A stretch of DNA of 64,000 bases from Prunella strophiata (lineage: Eukaryota > Chordata > Aves > Passeriformes > Prunellidae), in the NCBI GenBank assembly GCA_036583965.1, contig JAZBQD010000015.1, positions 71,898,330-71,962,329 of the forward strand, written 5' to 3'. Position 1 is the first letter of the stretch; each line of letters begins with the position of its first letter. Both the position numbers and the translations under genes were made by a program. Shown piece by piece: positions 27,347 through 41,560 of this stretch. The notes beneath the pieces are model-generated. The model worked only from the letters and a program-made list of their open reading frames with translations, had not been told where the DNA came from and searched no databases.

Positions 27347-27378
27347 AAAAAAAAAAAAAAAAAAAACACACACACATA
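27347..27378 (-). repeat. Poly-A/(CA)n tract, read as UG repeat plus U20 in the pre-mRNA
   Basis: There are twenty A residues at 27347-27366 followed by a short CA repeat on the plus strand. In the CTNND2 transcript this is a UG run followed by U20, about 78 nt upstream of the assigned exon start and only 11 nt upstream of the alternative acceptor. Such tracts change length easily and can bind U-rich or UG-rich splicing factors. Confidence 0.9.
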
Positions 27379-28759
27379 TAAAACGAGGGTTCAAAAAGAA
27401 TGAGAAAAAAACAAACAAAAAGAAACAAGCAACATTGTCATTTTCAAAACCTTAGAAGAAAATAACCATCAAACAAATTTCTAAATGACATGCCAGTTCT
27501 GGAGTAGAAGACCTTAATTCGAATTGAACAGATTGGAGAGGTATTTTCACCCAGGGTTCTAACTGCACCAACACAAAATGAAGTGCAGGAGCAGCACGGG
27601 AATATTCAAGCTAAGGTTCACAACCACCACTGAGTGAGGCTTTTGCAGTCTTTACAGGGGTGGAAGTCAGTCAGATCCACCAACAGGAGGAGGATCAAAG
27701 CAGGCTCAAGAGTCCAAACTGAGACAGATGGCTCTGCAGGAGAAGAAATAGCCAGCCATCGCAGATTTGTAGCCCTGGCATCCATAAAGCAAGTAAAACC
27801 AGACACCTGCTACAGAGAGTCACTGCATATGCTTTGTTAACCCATCTCCTGGAAACTCACCTTAAGACTTAGGAGAGTGTTACTGCTAACTCAGTCTGAA
27901 AAAGAAGCTAAGCACAAGGTGACCATGCAGATGTCTTAATGCACACCAGCAGTGGCAGCGCTCATACATCACAGCTCAAGATTAATGCATTACCAGTTCT
28001 GAGCAGCTTAACCAATAGCTTTAAACTGGCTTAATGCTTTTGCGACTCAAAAATCTTATTAATCTCTCTTGTAGCCCATTATCTTTCTGTTACAGCACTG
28101 GGTAGTGGAGATCCAGTCCACTGGATTAAACATGGAGTATTTTTGAACCGAAGTCCTGTTAATGGCGAATGGATTATCACTGTAAGGGCAAGAGGACCAA
28201 TACCCACATGATCTTTGGCCTGGAGACAGATACAAATTAAATGCTGGCTCTGCTCAGAAGAAAATTTGGACTGTTTGAAGTGGCACATGAACTCATGGTG
28301 GTTGCCATTTCCTCCTGTCCCAAGACAACAAGAATACTTTTGCCAAAAGGAGTGGCCCGAGTCCAGGGCTATTTTTAGCTGGGTCAAATTCAAATGTTAA
28401 ACTGCAGACAAAACCACATACTGAAGAGATAGGTTTTTATAACAGATTTCTCAATCATTTTTCATTGGCATGCACATTTAAAAAGTAAATATTTAATGCA
28501 TTATAGGTCCATGAAAGGGATTTTAAGCATTTTATCTCAAAATGTCAGCAAATGAAATACAGTGAGCTTTAAATACAATTACCATGGCTTTGTATGACCT
28601 TGTACTTGTCAAAATTACAACACCTGAAAATTTTAAAATTATATTAAATTTTTTGACTTTTTAAATTATTTTTTTCTTATGGTTCTAAAGTGTTTAATTT
28701 TACAATAGCAAGTATCGTAACTTCATTCCAAACATAAGAAAGTGGGATCACCCACTTAT

Positions 28760-28908
28760 CTATTACCCCATCCCTGGAAGTGCTCAAGGTCAGGTTGGAT
28801 GGAGTTTGAGCAACCTGATCTAGTTGAAAGGGTCCCTGCTCACTGCAGGGGCCTGAAACTGGATGACACTAAAGGTCCCTTCCAACCCAAACCACTCTGT
28901 GATTCCAC
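28760..28908 (+). mobile_element. CR1 LINE, very short 3'-end fragment
   Basis: This is about 150 nt of CR1 3' UTR in plus orientation: CCCCATCCCTGGAAGTGCTC, AAGGTCAGGTTGGATGGAGT, CTAAAGGTCCCTTCCAACCC and the end CTCTGTGATTCC. It is severely 5'-truncated, which is usual for CR1 insertions. Confidence 0.9.
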
Positions 28909-28968
28909 AATCACATTTACTCACACATATAGCAACATTTTACATGTATTGTTTTGTTTTAATTACTA

Positions 28969-28998
28969 GTGTGTGTGTATATATATATATATATATAC
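28969..28998. repeat. Compound (GT)n(AT)n microsatellite
   Basis: A short GT repeat passes directly into about ten AT units, then ACAC. It lies about 60 nt beyond the 3' end of the CR1 stub at 28760-28908. It is probably length-polymorphic. Confidence 0.93.
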
Positions 28999-31935
28999 AC
29001 CTCCTTAAAAAATGAGTAATTAAGACACACAGACCTTTTCATAAAACTCCATCCAGTTCAAATACATTAACAGTATCAGCATATTTATACATCCCATGCA
29101 CAAATCATGCTAAATTCAGTGTTAGAAAGAAAGACAAACATCACACTTTAACAGAAAATACAGAGTTCAAAAACAAAGTCAGGTGCATTGAGAGAAAAAG
29201 AGTAATAAACAAGTTAGAGAAAATACTAGAAATATTTTCAAGTGAAAAAGAGAAAATGTAATTGTATACTGACATAGCATCCTCTTAAGCACATAGAATA
29301 TGGTACTACCTTTTGACAAATTGTATGGGGAAAAAAAACTCTACAACACCAATACTGCTGAAAACAAGAACTTCATCGTAATGTTTATTGCTTTGCAAAA
29401 TATTCCACTGTACTTCCTTCATCTTTTTTGCAAGACAGTTCAATGAAAACTGTGTTTGTTTTTAAATTATTTGAAAGTTTTCTTTGTATTTTCTCCTTTG
29501 TCTTGTTATCAAAATAGGTATTTATATAAACTGAAACTGGCTGTCATCCTAACACCTACAAGCTTATCAAGTCACTCTGATTCATTTCTCAAATTACCTT
29601 CCTAGCAGACTGTTACTTCCTTTTGAATTTCATCACAATCAATACAGAAATGCCATATTCAGAATATGAGAATGAGACAAATCTATGACTTAAACACTCA
29701 AAATTGTGTTTATTTGGCTAGTGTTACCCAGATCAATTAAAAGAGAAACAAAAAACCCAAACAACTACACGTTAGAAAAACTTCTATATCTAACTTGACT
29801 ACATCCACTATCATTGACTGTAAAAGGGCTATGCTTTAGCAGACATTTTTACAAAAATAAGTATATGTAAAACTGAAGGCAAGTCATTTTCTACCAATAC
29901 ACTTCCCTTGCTTAAACAAATCCCTTTGGCAGCTAAACCTATTGAATGAACTGTGGCTCTTTTAGGCTATGGCAAACTAGAGCTCTCCCCTCTATTTAGC
30001 TATTCAAACAGCAAAGCCAGAGTGATTAGGCCTAATGAAACAGATTTAAAAGTCAATTTCCTCACCCAGTATAGTAAATCTTCTCTGAGCACAGGGCATC
30101 CTGAAGACACATACCAGAAAGCATTCACATACCAGGTACATTTGCAGATGGTCATGCAACCTTTTAACCTGTTTTTCAATTGAAGACACTTAGCCCTTTC
30201 TCTGACTTTTGCATCTGACTCTCCTTTTAAATCCAAGCCAGTTACACTTGGACCAGAACCAGGTCAGTTTAGGTGAGATGACAAAGACAGGGAGTTTGCC
30301 CCAGCAAGGGAAGAGAGGAACAAAAAGTAATTGCAACAGAGCTGTTTGTGGAGAAATGGGCTGTTTTTCCCTCGCCCACCAGCCTAAGATCTGGCCTGGT
30401 TGAAGCAGAATCATAGTCAAGTCACATTGTTTCCCTGGATATACCGCTGACCCTATCCTGCCTCTACATAAAGGTAAAAACAAAAGTCATAAGCACACTA
30501 AGAAGAAGCAGGTTTAGTTTTGTGAAGCTTGAAGGTAAATGTGTCCACAAAACCAGACCTTCCTCTGGTCTTCAAAGTCCCCAAAACTCACAAGGAGATC
30601 AAGATTAAAATCAAATAAGCAGAAGGACTCAAAACCTTATTTATCCTGTATTGCATCTTCCCTAAGTGATCATCCATGAAAACACTTCTTTCAGTAGTGA
30701 TTGCAGAAATAGCATATAGAAAAGCCAGTCTTTATGATTTTCTTTGGCATTTACATAGTATTAACAAAGATATCACAACTTTTATATTAATGCTGATAAT
30801 TTAGGTGTATCACTAAATATGCTCATACTGTGGTACTCAGAAGCTGACTTTCAGCTTTTGAATGTTCTTTTCACATCTGTGGCAGATGTTAGAAGCCACA
30901 AACAAAATGTAAAAAGCAACAACACCTTGATCTAGGCAGGGATACTACCGTACCATACCAAAGTATCTTAGAGAGATCAAGTTTGTATATGAACTGCTAA
31001 AAAGTTCAGATCTGCTAGAAGCCAGAGGACATTTTGCCAAGTTAACATAAAAAAGATCAGACCTTCAGAAATTATAAACTCATTAGTGAGAATTATCTTG
31101 CTACACCTGTTCAACAAAAATGACCTCACTGATGTTGCTGTTTGATTTGCAGGTACTACCTTATAAAATCTTCCTCTTATTATTTGATATTAGACATTCA
31201 GTTCCTGTGCTAACAGGATTTCAAAATTATTTTGTTTTCTTCACTGATTTGCACTTGCAGTTGATTTATAGCCTCTCGTGAAAGTTGAGAATTGGATCCC
31301 AGTGAGGTATCTTTCCAGTGCAAAGTATGTCCACCATCCCACCATGAGTTCATAAACTATATAAATGCAGTGCATTCTGTTGGTACCAAATTTATAGGAA
31401 GATTTATAAAGCAGATACTTTTCCCACCCAATATATCCATAAAAAAAACCACATTACATTCTCTGTCAATTAGGAAAAAACTCATCAAGCTTGGGACATA
31501 CAAACACTTTGACTGTGCTTGTTACTTTGGACTAGTGTCAATTCACTACTACCTTGATTAACATCTATTTTCTTAAACTTCTATTGCAAAAAGGCTAGTA
31601 CATGCCTTAAAACACTAATTTCAGCATTTTGAGTCAATCTTAATACTGCTCAAGATGCATGGTATTACATATAACAATAATAAATACTACTAATATAATT
31701 TGCCTAGCTGTTACTTTTAGAAGCATTTTTCCACATGGGAAATGTGAAAAATTTTAGAGAAATACATTGTTGAGGGAAACTGAAAATATTTACTGAAAGA
31801 GGGGAAAAATTCCTCCCCGTAATGGACATTAGTAACTACCTCTAATGCTGTTAAGATTTGATAAAGGCACTATTATAGCCTCTGCTCAAAGTACACATGT
31901 ACAAGGAAGTTTGTATTTCAGACATGCAAAGTGAG

Positions 31936-31970
31936 AACAAAACAAACAAACAAAAAAAAAAAAAAACAAA
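31936..31970. repeat. A-rich tract, (CAAA)n plus poly-A
   Basis: AACAAAACAAACAAAC followed by about fourteen A residues and a further CAAAC. Simple sequence only. Confidence 0.85.
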
Positions 31971-34900
31971 CACTACAGGATTTCAAGATACAAGGCTTCA
32001 GTTTAGATTTAAAATATTTAGGACTTTCTGCAAATACCAATACCACAGGAATTCTGTGGAGGTTGACATCTTTGCTGTGTGACTTCTCATACTCAAACCA
32101 GAAAAAACACCTTGAAAACTACTACAACTTTCTACTTCTTGTTTTCCATTTGTTCCTCCCTCACTTGTCTGCACCCTTTATTTTGTCCTATCTAGTTCCT
32201 ATTGCAATCAAAATTGCAGTCTCCCAATTCTCAGCCAGAGACAAATGAAAAGGACTTTTCAGCAAATCTTCCTTTGCATCCTCATGAGACAGGCTTTTCA
32301 CCAGCCAGCTAGCCTTTGATTTCAAACACATCAACCCTTTAGGGCTTACAGGATTCTTCTGCCTAATTCTTTCTGTGGGCTCCAGCTTTCTCCAGATGCT
32401 CCTATTTCGTGTAAATCAGGGCAAAATACAACTTCCTACCCTCCAGTCAGCTTCCCTGTGCTTTAAGCAGCTGGTCATGGCAAACAGATCTCCCTGCTGC
32501 ACAAGGATATCTTTTAAGGGAACACAGCACAATGTACAGGGGAAATGCAAGCGAACTAAAAAAATTAATACAGAACAGGATGGTGCATAGCAAAAAAGGC
32601 CTCTTTTCCACCCACAAACATGTTAGTCATAATTTCCTCAAGTACTGGTTATACCTAGCTGTCACACCTACTTGTAATTATAATGTCTATAAGCTGGTGC
32701 AAGTAGGTATTCAGTAATATTTTAATCATCAGATGTTTTCATGACATGGTGAGGAGGAAGCCTTTTTATCAAGGCAACATCCCTGTCTACCAGATACCAT
32801 CACAGGAGATTTATATTTTTCTCACTTTTCCATCCTATCTTCAAAACCACAGGTGGCTGTTTAGCTGCTACACTCCCACTGCTATGGGAAATACTCAAGG
32901 CCTCTCTGAATTATTTAATAGGCTCATTGCCATTGCTGGCAGCTGTAAAGTACTAATCCTAATGAAGGTCATAAACATATTCAAAGTGAGTGTACACTCC
33001 AACCAATCATCTCCTTACCATTGCAATACCTACATGCCATTCTTTTGCAGAAGAATTCCTTGTTTCAGAGAAACCAAAGAAACATCACTTGTGCTCTGTA
33101 TATTGTGTTCAATGAGTCTCTCAATACAAAAACAGGCAATCTTTGAAGACTGAAGAACTGAACTTGCTTCTGCAATGAGGTGTCCATTTTCTAAGAGTGT
33201 TCTTTAGATCTAACACTAATTGTAACAGTAAGGCTGAACATTCCTTTGCTTAGAAACTGATGTTTTTTCTATAATGCAGAAAGAGTCAGTCAAAGAAAAT
33301 ACTGCTTCCTTGGCTTCTGAGCTATTCCTCTATTTACTACAGCTGTTACCTGGTCACTTTGAAGGCTTCTGTCTATCTTGTTCCACTTCAGTTTGCCCAT
33401 TCTCACATTGTGTCTTAGTTCCCTATTTTTTTTTTTTTCTCTATTGAGGGAAGTTGTGTAACTGCCACTGTCTAACCCTCAGAATGGAAAATCATGGAAT
33501 GATTTTCTTCATCATCAATTTAGACTTGGCATTTCTTTACTGCTAATCATTTTACTTATGGGTTCATTAGGCGAGTAGCTGGTGTGAATCTGAAATCACC
33601 TGGTGCCACGAGGATTGGCAATGGAAGCAAATGACTTTATGAATGAAGTAATCTATAAAGATTTTTGTACTTCTAAGCAAATGTTAATGCAGAAACAGGT
33701 AGATTAAGTAATTCAGTGAGCAGCAATGGTGACAGAATTTGTATTTTAGAAACTTGTATTTTAGTTCAACAGATACAGTGGCTGAGATGAGTAAATTCCC
33801 GCCCAAGCTAATTTTGCAACAGTGTTTAATGAGTCTTCAGTGAAGCCTGAAGTCCAAACCTGAATGCAGCCTCTTCCACAGCTGGGTTTGTTACAGGCTT
33901 CACTGCTGTCCCCATCTCACATCCCCACACCCATAACCATCTCCAGTTCTACATACTTCCCTCCAGTCATTTACCACCATGAGGTTCCAGAGTTACAGGG
34001 TGTCCAACAAAGTAAAACAGCCTGCATGTCAAAGGCTGTATCTCAAAAGCACATATAGTTAAAGCATAATTTTAAAATCCACCTAGTCCAAGTGGACACC
34101 AGGGTTTTATGCAGATATTAGAATTTCAACTACATATATGTCAATTATTTCAGATTTTCAGCTCAAGGCTGGAAAGACTTCCTTCCTTGTTTACAACCAA
34201 ACAGAGGAGAAACCTCATTTTTCAAGTTATCAGTACTAAGAAATATAACACTCCTTTCCACCTCCAGGAACTGACTGCATTTTAAATCTGCCAGATTTTA
34301 ATCTCACTAATATATGCAACTTTCATTCTTAGGCTCAGCTTCTACCATGTTTCAGTGATGCTGCTCTGCACGTAAAATGGTGCATACACGTAATGTGATA
34401 ATCAGATGCCAACTTTGGCTGCTGAAGACGTTATTGCCAAGATCTTTTCTTAGATTGTGTCTTCTCTCTCTGAGCTCCATCCCTCAGTTTAGGAAGAACA
34501 TGCAGTTTAATTCATTTGTTACATGAGCATTTAAACAGAGAAATCAACAACTGCCCTTCCAGAATCTTCCAGAATCTGACATAACTAAAATTCATCACGG
34601 GAATTTCCTCACTAGAGATAAAATTCAACTCTGAGCAATGGCACAATATAGGAGACATGTACATCACTTTTCTCCTCTTTGCAGCAATACATGATTTCAC
34701 ATTCTGTGCGTGGGACAAAATGACCCAATCACAGCAAATCCACACAGACCACACGGCTGCACATAAATGAGCCTGCTGCAACGAAATCTCTGCTTTTACT
34801 CCTAAAACAACCTTCTCTTGAAATTTCTGAAGTTTCCTGTCCATCTGGCCAGCATAAAGCTGAACACATGGACAGAAGTCACAGTTAATATATAAAAAGA

Positions 34901-37711
34901 TATATAAATAGTATGAGACAATAACAGATTAACAGACTGCACTGCTTCATGCTACAGCCATCAAGCACATGGACATCTTCTCCTTCAGATTTTGACTTTT
35001 CATTATTTAGGGCACTATAATTCTAAGTAGTAAAGTGGCTACTAAATGGTATTTCTTAGAACATCCTAATAAACTTCAGATATTTTAATTAGTAGTTTCC
35101 ACTCTGGAATAGACAGTTGTTTTGTTATTAAGGTAATCACATTTGTGTTCCAGTGCCAGACCACGTGGTATGCTCACCTTAAACATTAACCTAACTTCTG
35201 CAAATGATAGTTTAAAAGTTGTTGAATACATTTTAGTAAAACCTACTCTATTTGTACACTCGTACTCATAAGAACTACATGTGAACTGCTGAAATTACTA
35301 CAAAGGGATAGTTCTAAAAGTAGCCAGTCTTATAGTACGAAAAAAGAGAAAGAGTACAGCCTGAGTAAAAAAAAAAAAAAAAAATAACAGGCTGGTGATT
35401 TTTAAGAGTGCCTTTAAATTCCTGCAGAAGGAATGATCCTCTAACAAAATATTTAGTCATCTTAAAGACATGACTGGGTAGTTACCTGAGGCACAGCAGT
35501 GTTTTCATTCAGCAAAGATTTACAAGAACAAGATTTATGAAAGGTGTTTGAATTGAATTTTTATTTCATGAATGACAACCTTGCATTTCTAAGCAACTCT
35601 GAAGTATACAAATGAGAATGGATGTCCTGCATCACTTAAATCTAATGTGATGAATCTTTAAACAGAGATTACACCTGTACAGTAAATAGATGACAAATAC
35701 ACCTACAGTTTCTGGCACACACACTGTATTTTCTCAGTAGTGGCAGATGAGGTTTACAGAGTATGTATTCCCCTGAGCAAAAAGCAAGCAATTTACAAGT
35801 ATGTACTCCCTGTGATTTTATAATCACAGCTCTCCCTCAACAGGTGGCAAAAGTCAAGGGGCACCTAAGAAATGCTCAGACATGTTAGAAGTCATTCTTC
35901 TATTTAAGAAAGGAAAATAGAAGAATTAGAAAATATATGGAATAAAATACAAGCCTCTGGAGGTGTCCTGCTCATGGGACACAGGAAAGAAGTCATGGAT
36001 ACTAACCATTCTAAAAGGTTTCTATTCTGAGTGGTAAAATCTTGTCTGTATTCTTTTGGGTGCAATTCCTCTATGGAACCCAATCATGGGCTCAGTACTT
36101 TGAAACTACAACTATCTTATTTGGAGAAATGCTTCTGCACTATAAGGGGAGATATTGCTTTCAGATTACAAAGGTGATTCTGAAGGGCTTTAACCTCTGG
36201 TCCCTCCCTCTTCATTCCTGCCCACAGGATACTGCTGAAGTTGAAAACAGTGCATTTTGTTATTGCTCTGCCAAATTTTTAATAGAAAGAATTTATTTCC
36301 TTTCTCACAGAAGAATAAAAAAATCACCTAAACACATTATCTGCAAGACTATAACACAGGCAAGACTATACGAGTGAACCTGGATCTCACAAATGAAATG
36401 GGATTATGACTTGGTATTGCTTTGAGGTGATTTGTTATTCTTTATGCAGATTACTATGGTATTTTCTGCTCAATTTACTTCATACTGAAGATTTGTTCCC
36501 TGCTTGTGTCCTATAATTCTCTCTCCCAAAACAATGTTATCAAGTGGATGTCAGTTAGGAGCACAGGTCTATTATCACAACATTACCAAACTGAAAGAGA
36601 TGCAGTCATAGGAATAATTTTTCTTTTTAATTTCTCTGAAAACATTATGTCCTATAGCCAGAACTCCATGCTGTGTGATTTATCAGCATGATCCTCAATT
36701 AATCTGCAGCTGTGCCATCACAGCACATCCATGTACAGCAGCTTATGACAACAAAACAACCTGTCCCCTAGCCAGAAAAAAAGCCACCACCTATGCAGAA
36801 AGAAGCAATATTTGGTATTTATAGTCTAACTCTTTTAGATCAGAAAGAATGAAAAATTAAATACAGATTTGAGAAGCAGCATAAAGGACAAAGGGTTTAA
36901 TCTAAATGGGGCAAGTGAAAGCTGGTATTTCTATTGCTCCTCCTTTTCCCCTGAACTGATAATTTTAGAGACAAATAAAGAAAAATATGTATTTGAAACC
37001 AAAGTTCCCTTTTTCTTTTAAATCAAGTATTTGTAATACAGGAAAGAGCATGAAACAGGTAACTTTTCATTAACAGCTAGATGACATTCTGAAATTAATA
37101 CTATACCAATGTACTCGTTGGTGCTCCCTGTAAGAACCTGACAATATCTAACTGCTTGTATACCTGATTTTTTTTCTCCTCTAAGCCCCTTTAGATTCCT
37201 TTCACTCATTAATCTGAAGTCTATGGAATTAGAAGTGATACATCTGGATAACTAAATTCCAGTTCCCTGCTGAAAAGCAATGCTTAACCCATGAAAGGAT
37301 AACTGTCAATTAACTGGGATATAAACTGCCCTTTGGAAACTGCCACTGGTGATATGCAAGGATCAGATTTCTGATTCCCAAAACTGAAGTTATGTTTGCA
37401 CACCTTACAGGTGCAGAAAACTGAACTAAGCCCTCTGTATGTGATTCATCACGACAATAAAATTGCAGTCCATCAATGTCATTTTACATAGTGTCATTTT
37501 ATTTCATGCTGTGTTAATGTTCTAAATTTTCTTCAGCATGTTTAAATCATAAGACAGCTTCAGTGATTTGAAACAGTTAATAACAAACAAGTTACCAAGG
37601 GACCATCAAAAAGATATCTCCAATTAAAGTTTTAAAACACCCCCCTCTTATTTGTTTCAGATATCATCTGAACGTTGAGTATCAAATGCAAGGTGCAGAA
37701 AACCTGTGGTA

Positions 37712-38398
37712 TCAATACAGGTTGGGGGATGAAGGGATTAAGGAGGACCAGAAGGACCTGGGGGTAGATGAGAGGTTGGACATGACCCAGCCATGGGCAC
37801 TCACAGCCCAGAAACCAATTGTACCCTGGGCTGCATCCAAAGCAGCGGGCAGCAGGGTGAGGGAGGGGATTCTCCCCATCTCTGCTGCTCTGGTGAGACC
37901 CCACCTGGAGTGTTGTAGCCAACTCAGCACAAAAAAGACAGACATGTTAGAGCTGGTCCAGAGGAGGGCCACAGAGATGGTCAGAGGGCTGGAGCACCTC
38001 TCCTATGATGGAAGGCTGAGAGAGTTGGGGTTGTTCAGCCTGGAAAAGAGAAAGCTTCAGGAAAACTTGAAAGGGCACCTGAAAAGGGCCTGAAATAAAG
38101 CTGGAGAAGGACCTTTTAGCAGAATTGCTGCAATGGGACAAGAGGCAATGATTTTAAACAGAGACTAGAAAGAGGGAAAGCTTTTTTTACAATGAAAGTT
38201 GTACAGAGCAACTGGAACAGGCTGCCCAGAGGCAGGTAGTAGATGCCCCATCCCTGGAGACATTCCAGGTCAGGTTGGACAGGGCTCTGCACAAGCTGGT
38301 CTGGTTGAAGATGTCCCTGCCTACTGCAGAAGGTTTGGACTACAGGATCTTGGGAGGCCCCTTGCAACCCAGTCTATTCTATGACTCTATCATTCTAT
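37712..38398 (+). mobile_element. CR1 LINE, 5'-truncated, with ORF2 C-terminal frame still partly open
   Basis: Sense CR1. The frame through about 38093 keeps the ORF2 tail: KDLGVDERLDMTQPWALTAQ, SRVREGILPISAALVRPHLE, LELVQRRATEMVRGLEHLSY and LRELGLFSLEKRKLQENL. It then ends at a stop. The 3' UTR follows (CCCATCCCTGGAGACATTCC) and ends with three diverged copies of the ATTCTATG-type octamer (38375-38398). It lacks the endonuclease and the reverse-transcriptase catalytic domain, so it cannot move by itself. Confidence 0.93.
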
Positions 38399-38984
38399 TT
38401 TAAACTATTTCATAACCATTAAAAAATCTCAACAAACTTAAAAGGTCAAAATATTAAGGTTTAAAACCTTAAAAATGGTTCAAGAACAGTTTATGTGTAA
38501 AAGCATACATAAAAACACAATCCATTTGTGATAAAACACAACTACAGTAAAGTACCTTAACTGTACTTGAAAGAAGAGTAAATCACTCTAAAGGATTCAG
38601 ACATCTAAATTTTTCATATGTCAAATTTTTGAGTATTGGAAAATTGAAAATTTTAGAAGTCATTATTTCAATGTGTATTTTTTACATATTGTGAAGCAAA
38701 GATATTCACTGTTTTATTACATACCAAGACAAATATTTACAGTCTTGTGAAGATGATGTGCTTTGGCTCATTTATGCATCCTTTGTAGCCTCATTCTCCT
38801 TTTGTACAGGACAACAAAGGAGGTAAGAGACATGACAAAATGTTGAGAACCAAAGAAAGGCTAAGCTGGACCAGCATAAAAAACATGCAGCAAATGAAGC
38901 CCTTGGGTATTTCAAAGCAGCATTATGAAGCCCATGCAACACCCTCCTCCATCCTTGCTGTAAAAATTTGTTAAAAATAATTCC

Positions 38985-41560
38985 TTGGACCTAATCAGCA
39001 ATTACTGTTCCCACAGACCTCTGGCTCCCTTGCTGGCAAGACAGGGCCATGAGGCAGCAGAGCAGCAGTCCCCCCCAGGGCAAGGCAAGGTCTCTGCCCC
39101 ACCATGCCAGCTACAGAGGGAGGGCAGGGCACAGGCAAGGGGATGGTGGCCAGTGCAGTTTTCCAGAAGCCACTCCACAATGCCAGACTTCTGTCTACCA
39201 GGTCAGTGAGATGGAAGTTTGAAGAGGTCAGGCCTTTCATACAGGGAGGGAGCCCCCAGGGAGCAGGGGCAAATGACATATGAACCTGGCTCTGAGAACC
39301 TGGACTGCCCTGCTTCACTTGTGTAAGGCAAATGAGAAGAGGAGGAGGTCAGAGCCGTTTGCTAGTTTTGGTTCTTGGGGGTGTTCAATGTCCCCTCCCT
39401 ACAAAAAAAAAAAATCAAACTCAAATGAAGAGTACAATTCATTTTGTATGGGCTGTTCCTGCCTGGGGCGGAAGAAAAATGGGCATTTGGCTTCTCCCTC
39501 TCTACTTCTTTAGGTCATGAATAGAGATATGATCCTCACCACAGACAGAACAAGACACCTCATCAGACAGAACAAGGAGGCAGCTCAGTCACATTGTGAG
39601 AAAGCCATCAGCCCAGTGACAAAAGGACTAGGTTTTCTTGTACACCTTTCTCCTTGGACACTGCTTAAACTCCAGGGCAGCAAAAGCCCAGGCCAAGTGC
39701 AGCAGGCATGAAGCAGCAAATGCTGCCACTGCCACCTGGCTCCTCTTCCCATCCCTCCCGCAGTAGCTAGTCCATGAAGAAAGACTGGACTTCAGAAACA
39801 AACACTGCTTCTACCCTACTGAAACAAAACACACTTTTACAGGAGAAATGCAACATTACTACAAGCAGCACTTGAGAAAAAGCATCCCTTGGTGCAGACA
39901 CTTCCTTCAGCAAATGAAGTACAAGGCAGGAGTGGGATGGAAGGCAGAGAAGAGGACAAGAGTATCCGTCCAGATACACAACGGCAATTCTCACCTTTGG
40001 CAGTTTTTCCTGAGCTACATCACAGGACAATGAAATATTGTGTTTTTCCCTGCCGCTGGCAAATGGCCAGGAGCAACAGATAACTCTTTTCCTTTGAAAA
40101 GCAGCTGCCTTGGCTGTTAACCGCTCTGCAGTCAGCATTCTTCCTTCACACAGAAATCCAGCTTTCAAATAGACATATTTCTGCTTTGCACCTGCCACCA
40201 CAAATTCCACAGGCCTCTTCTCTTGGATCAGTACTCTGTGCCATGATGCCCAAGAAGTGGTGCAACCTATGGCAGCGCAGCTTTTGGGAACAGACATCTT
40301 CAGAGGTGCTGGTGTACTGGTGGAAGCACTCACGCATCAGTGGGAGGAATCTCAGGGAGATGGACCTGGCCTGAAGGAATGGAGGCCGTCAGAGAACCCT
40401 GAGGCAGCCTGGCAATGACCTGCACACACAGGGACTTTGGGCAGCTCTGAGGGTAGCACAGGAAGTGCTGCAGGAGTGCACCTGCTACAAACACGTTCCC
40501 TGATAGGTGTTGCAAGAGCATGCCTGATAAGCCCTGCAGATCCCACCCTAAGCAACTCTTCGGAGACAATACAAACTTTTACTGCTTAGCCGTCTACTAT
40601 CCAGCCTCCTTTCAGTAAATCCTTCCTTTCAGGGCTCTCTTAATTTCAGCAGATCAATCACAGACTCCTCATTCTCATAATGCTCTCAAGAACGGTCTTT
40701 GCAGTACCTTGCATGCCCTGCCTTCATCAAGGAGGCAGCTCAGCTCCGTGCACCCAGCACTCCAGTGAGCACCAAGTGGCTGTGTAACCACACAAAGCTG
40801 CTAGACTTTGAATGCCATTCAACTACGACTGAACTGCATCACAACACCTTCCCCCATGGTGACCTTCTGGTGACTGAGACAGAGACCATTCTCAGGCTGT
40901 GCATCCTGAGACACATCCCTAAGCTTTCATCCAGGCTGTCAGGGTTTCCTGATGCCAGAGAAATGCACGTACTCTTCAGAGAGCTGAGGAGGACAGCTTC
41001 ATTCCTCCAGTGCATCCTTGCCACTTTTGTAAGGCTGGGGTCAAACGTATTTGCCTGCAGCCCCTGAAACCAGTGAGTTCTCTTAAAGCATGGTTTAAGA
41101 TCTCTGCAGGTTTTAAGATCTAAATCCTCACAGTTCACCAGCAGCACCAGTGCTCTTACACAGCACCACTTACTTCATCCATTAAAGTCGCTTTGTAGAG
41201 AGTGTAGAACAAGCACAGCTCTCCCATTTCTCATCCCTCCCTCCCACACCACTGGGGATAGTACTCTTTCAAGGCTTTTACAAACTTTATCTGGAAGTTA
41301 CATCCTTTTTACAGAAGAGGGCTCACCTGTTTCTCTGAGGGACCACAATGGAAGCATGAGCTTCCAGACAGTGATGCCAGCCTCTGGAGGGTGATGACAA
41401 CTGTTCACAGAGACCCCACAGCTTCCAAAGCTGTGCTCCTGAGCTACAGCTCTGCACTGACAGCCCACAACCAGAACAGTGAGGATGCTCTGTCCTCAAG
41501 GCAGCTACAGAAATCCCAGGCTTACAAAATAGTGTGATTTTGCCTGTTTTGCCTGGTTTC
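38985..41560. other. Unclassified GC-richer intronic block
   Basis: About 2.6 kb is visibly richer in G and C and poorer in simple sequence than its flanks. Several open frames occur. The longest (39767-40333, minus) is 188 codons but opens with GTG, and its first ATG is at 40297. No frame matches a family I know. A 16-mer, CAAGGAGGCAGCTCAG, occurs twice in direct orientation (39573-39588 and 40728-40743), and a 12-mer AGACAGAACAAG twice near 39542-39576. It could be an old unlabelled transposable element, a conserved non-coding region or simply local composition. Confidence 0.4.

Noticed and set aside
37686..38093. 135-codon open frame as a protein gene.
   Set aside because: It is the decayed C-terminal part of CR1 ORF2, without catalytic domains.
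39767..40333. Longest open frame in the window (188 codons, minus strand) as a possible gene; its start region briefly recalls a THAP-type opening (VPKSCAAIGCTT).
   Set aside because: It opens with GTG, has no recognisable downstream domain or zinc-ligand pattern, and a frame of this length is expected by chance about once in a window of this size with locally raised GC.
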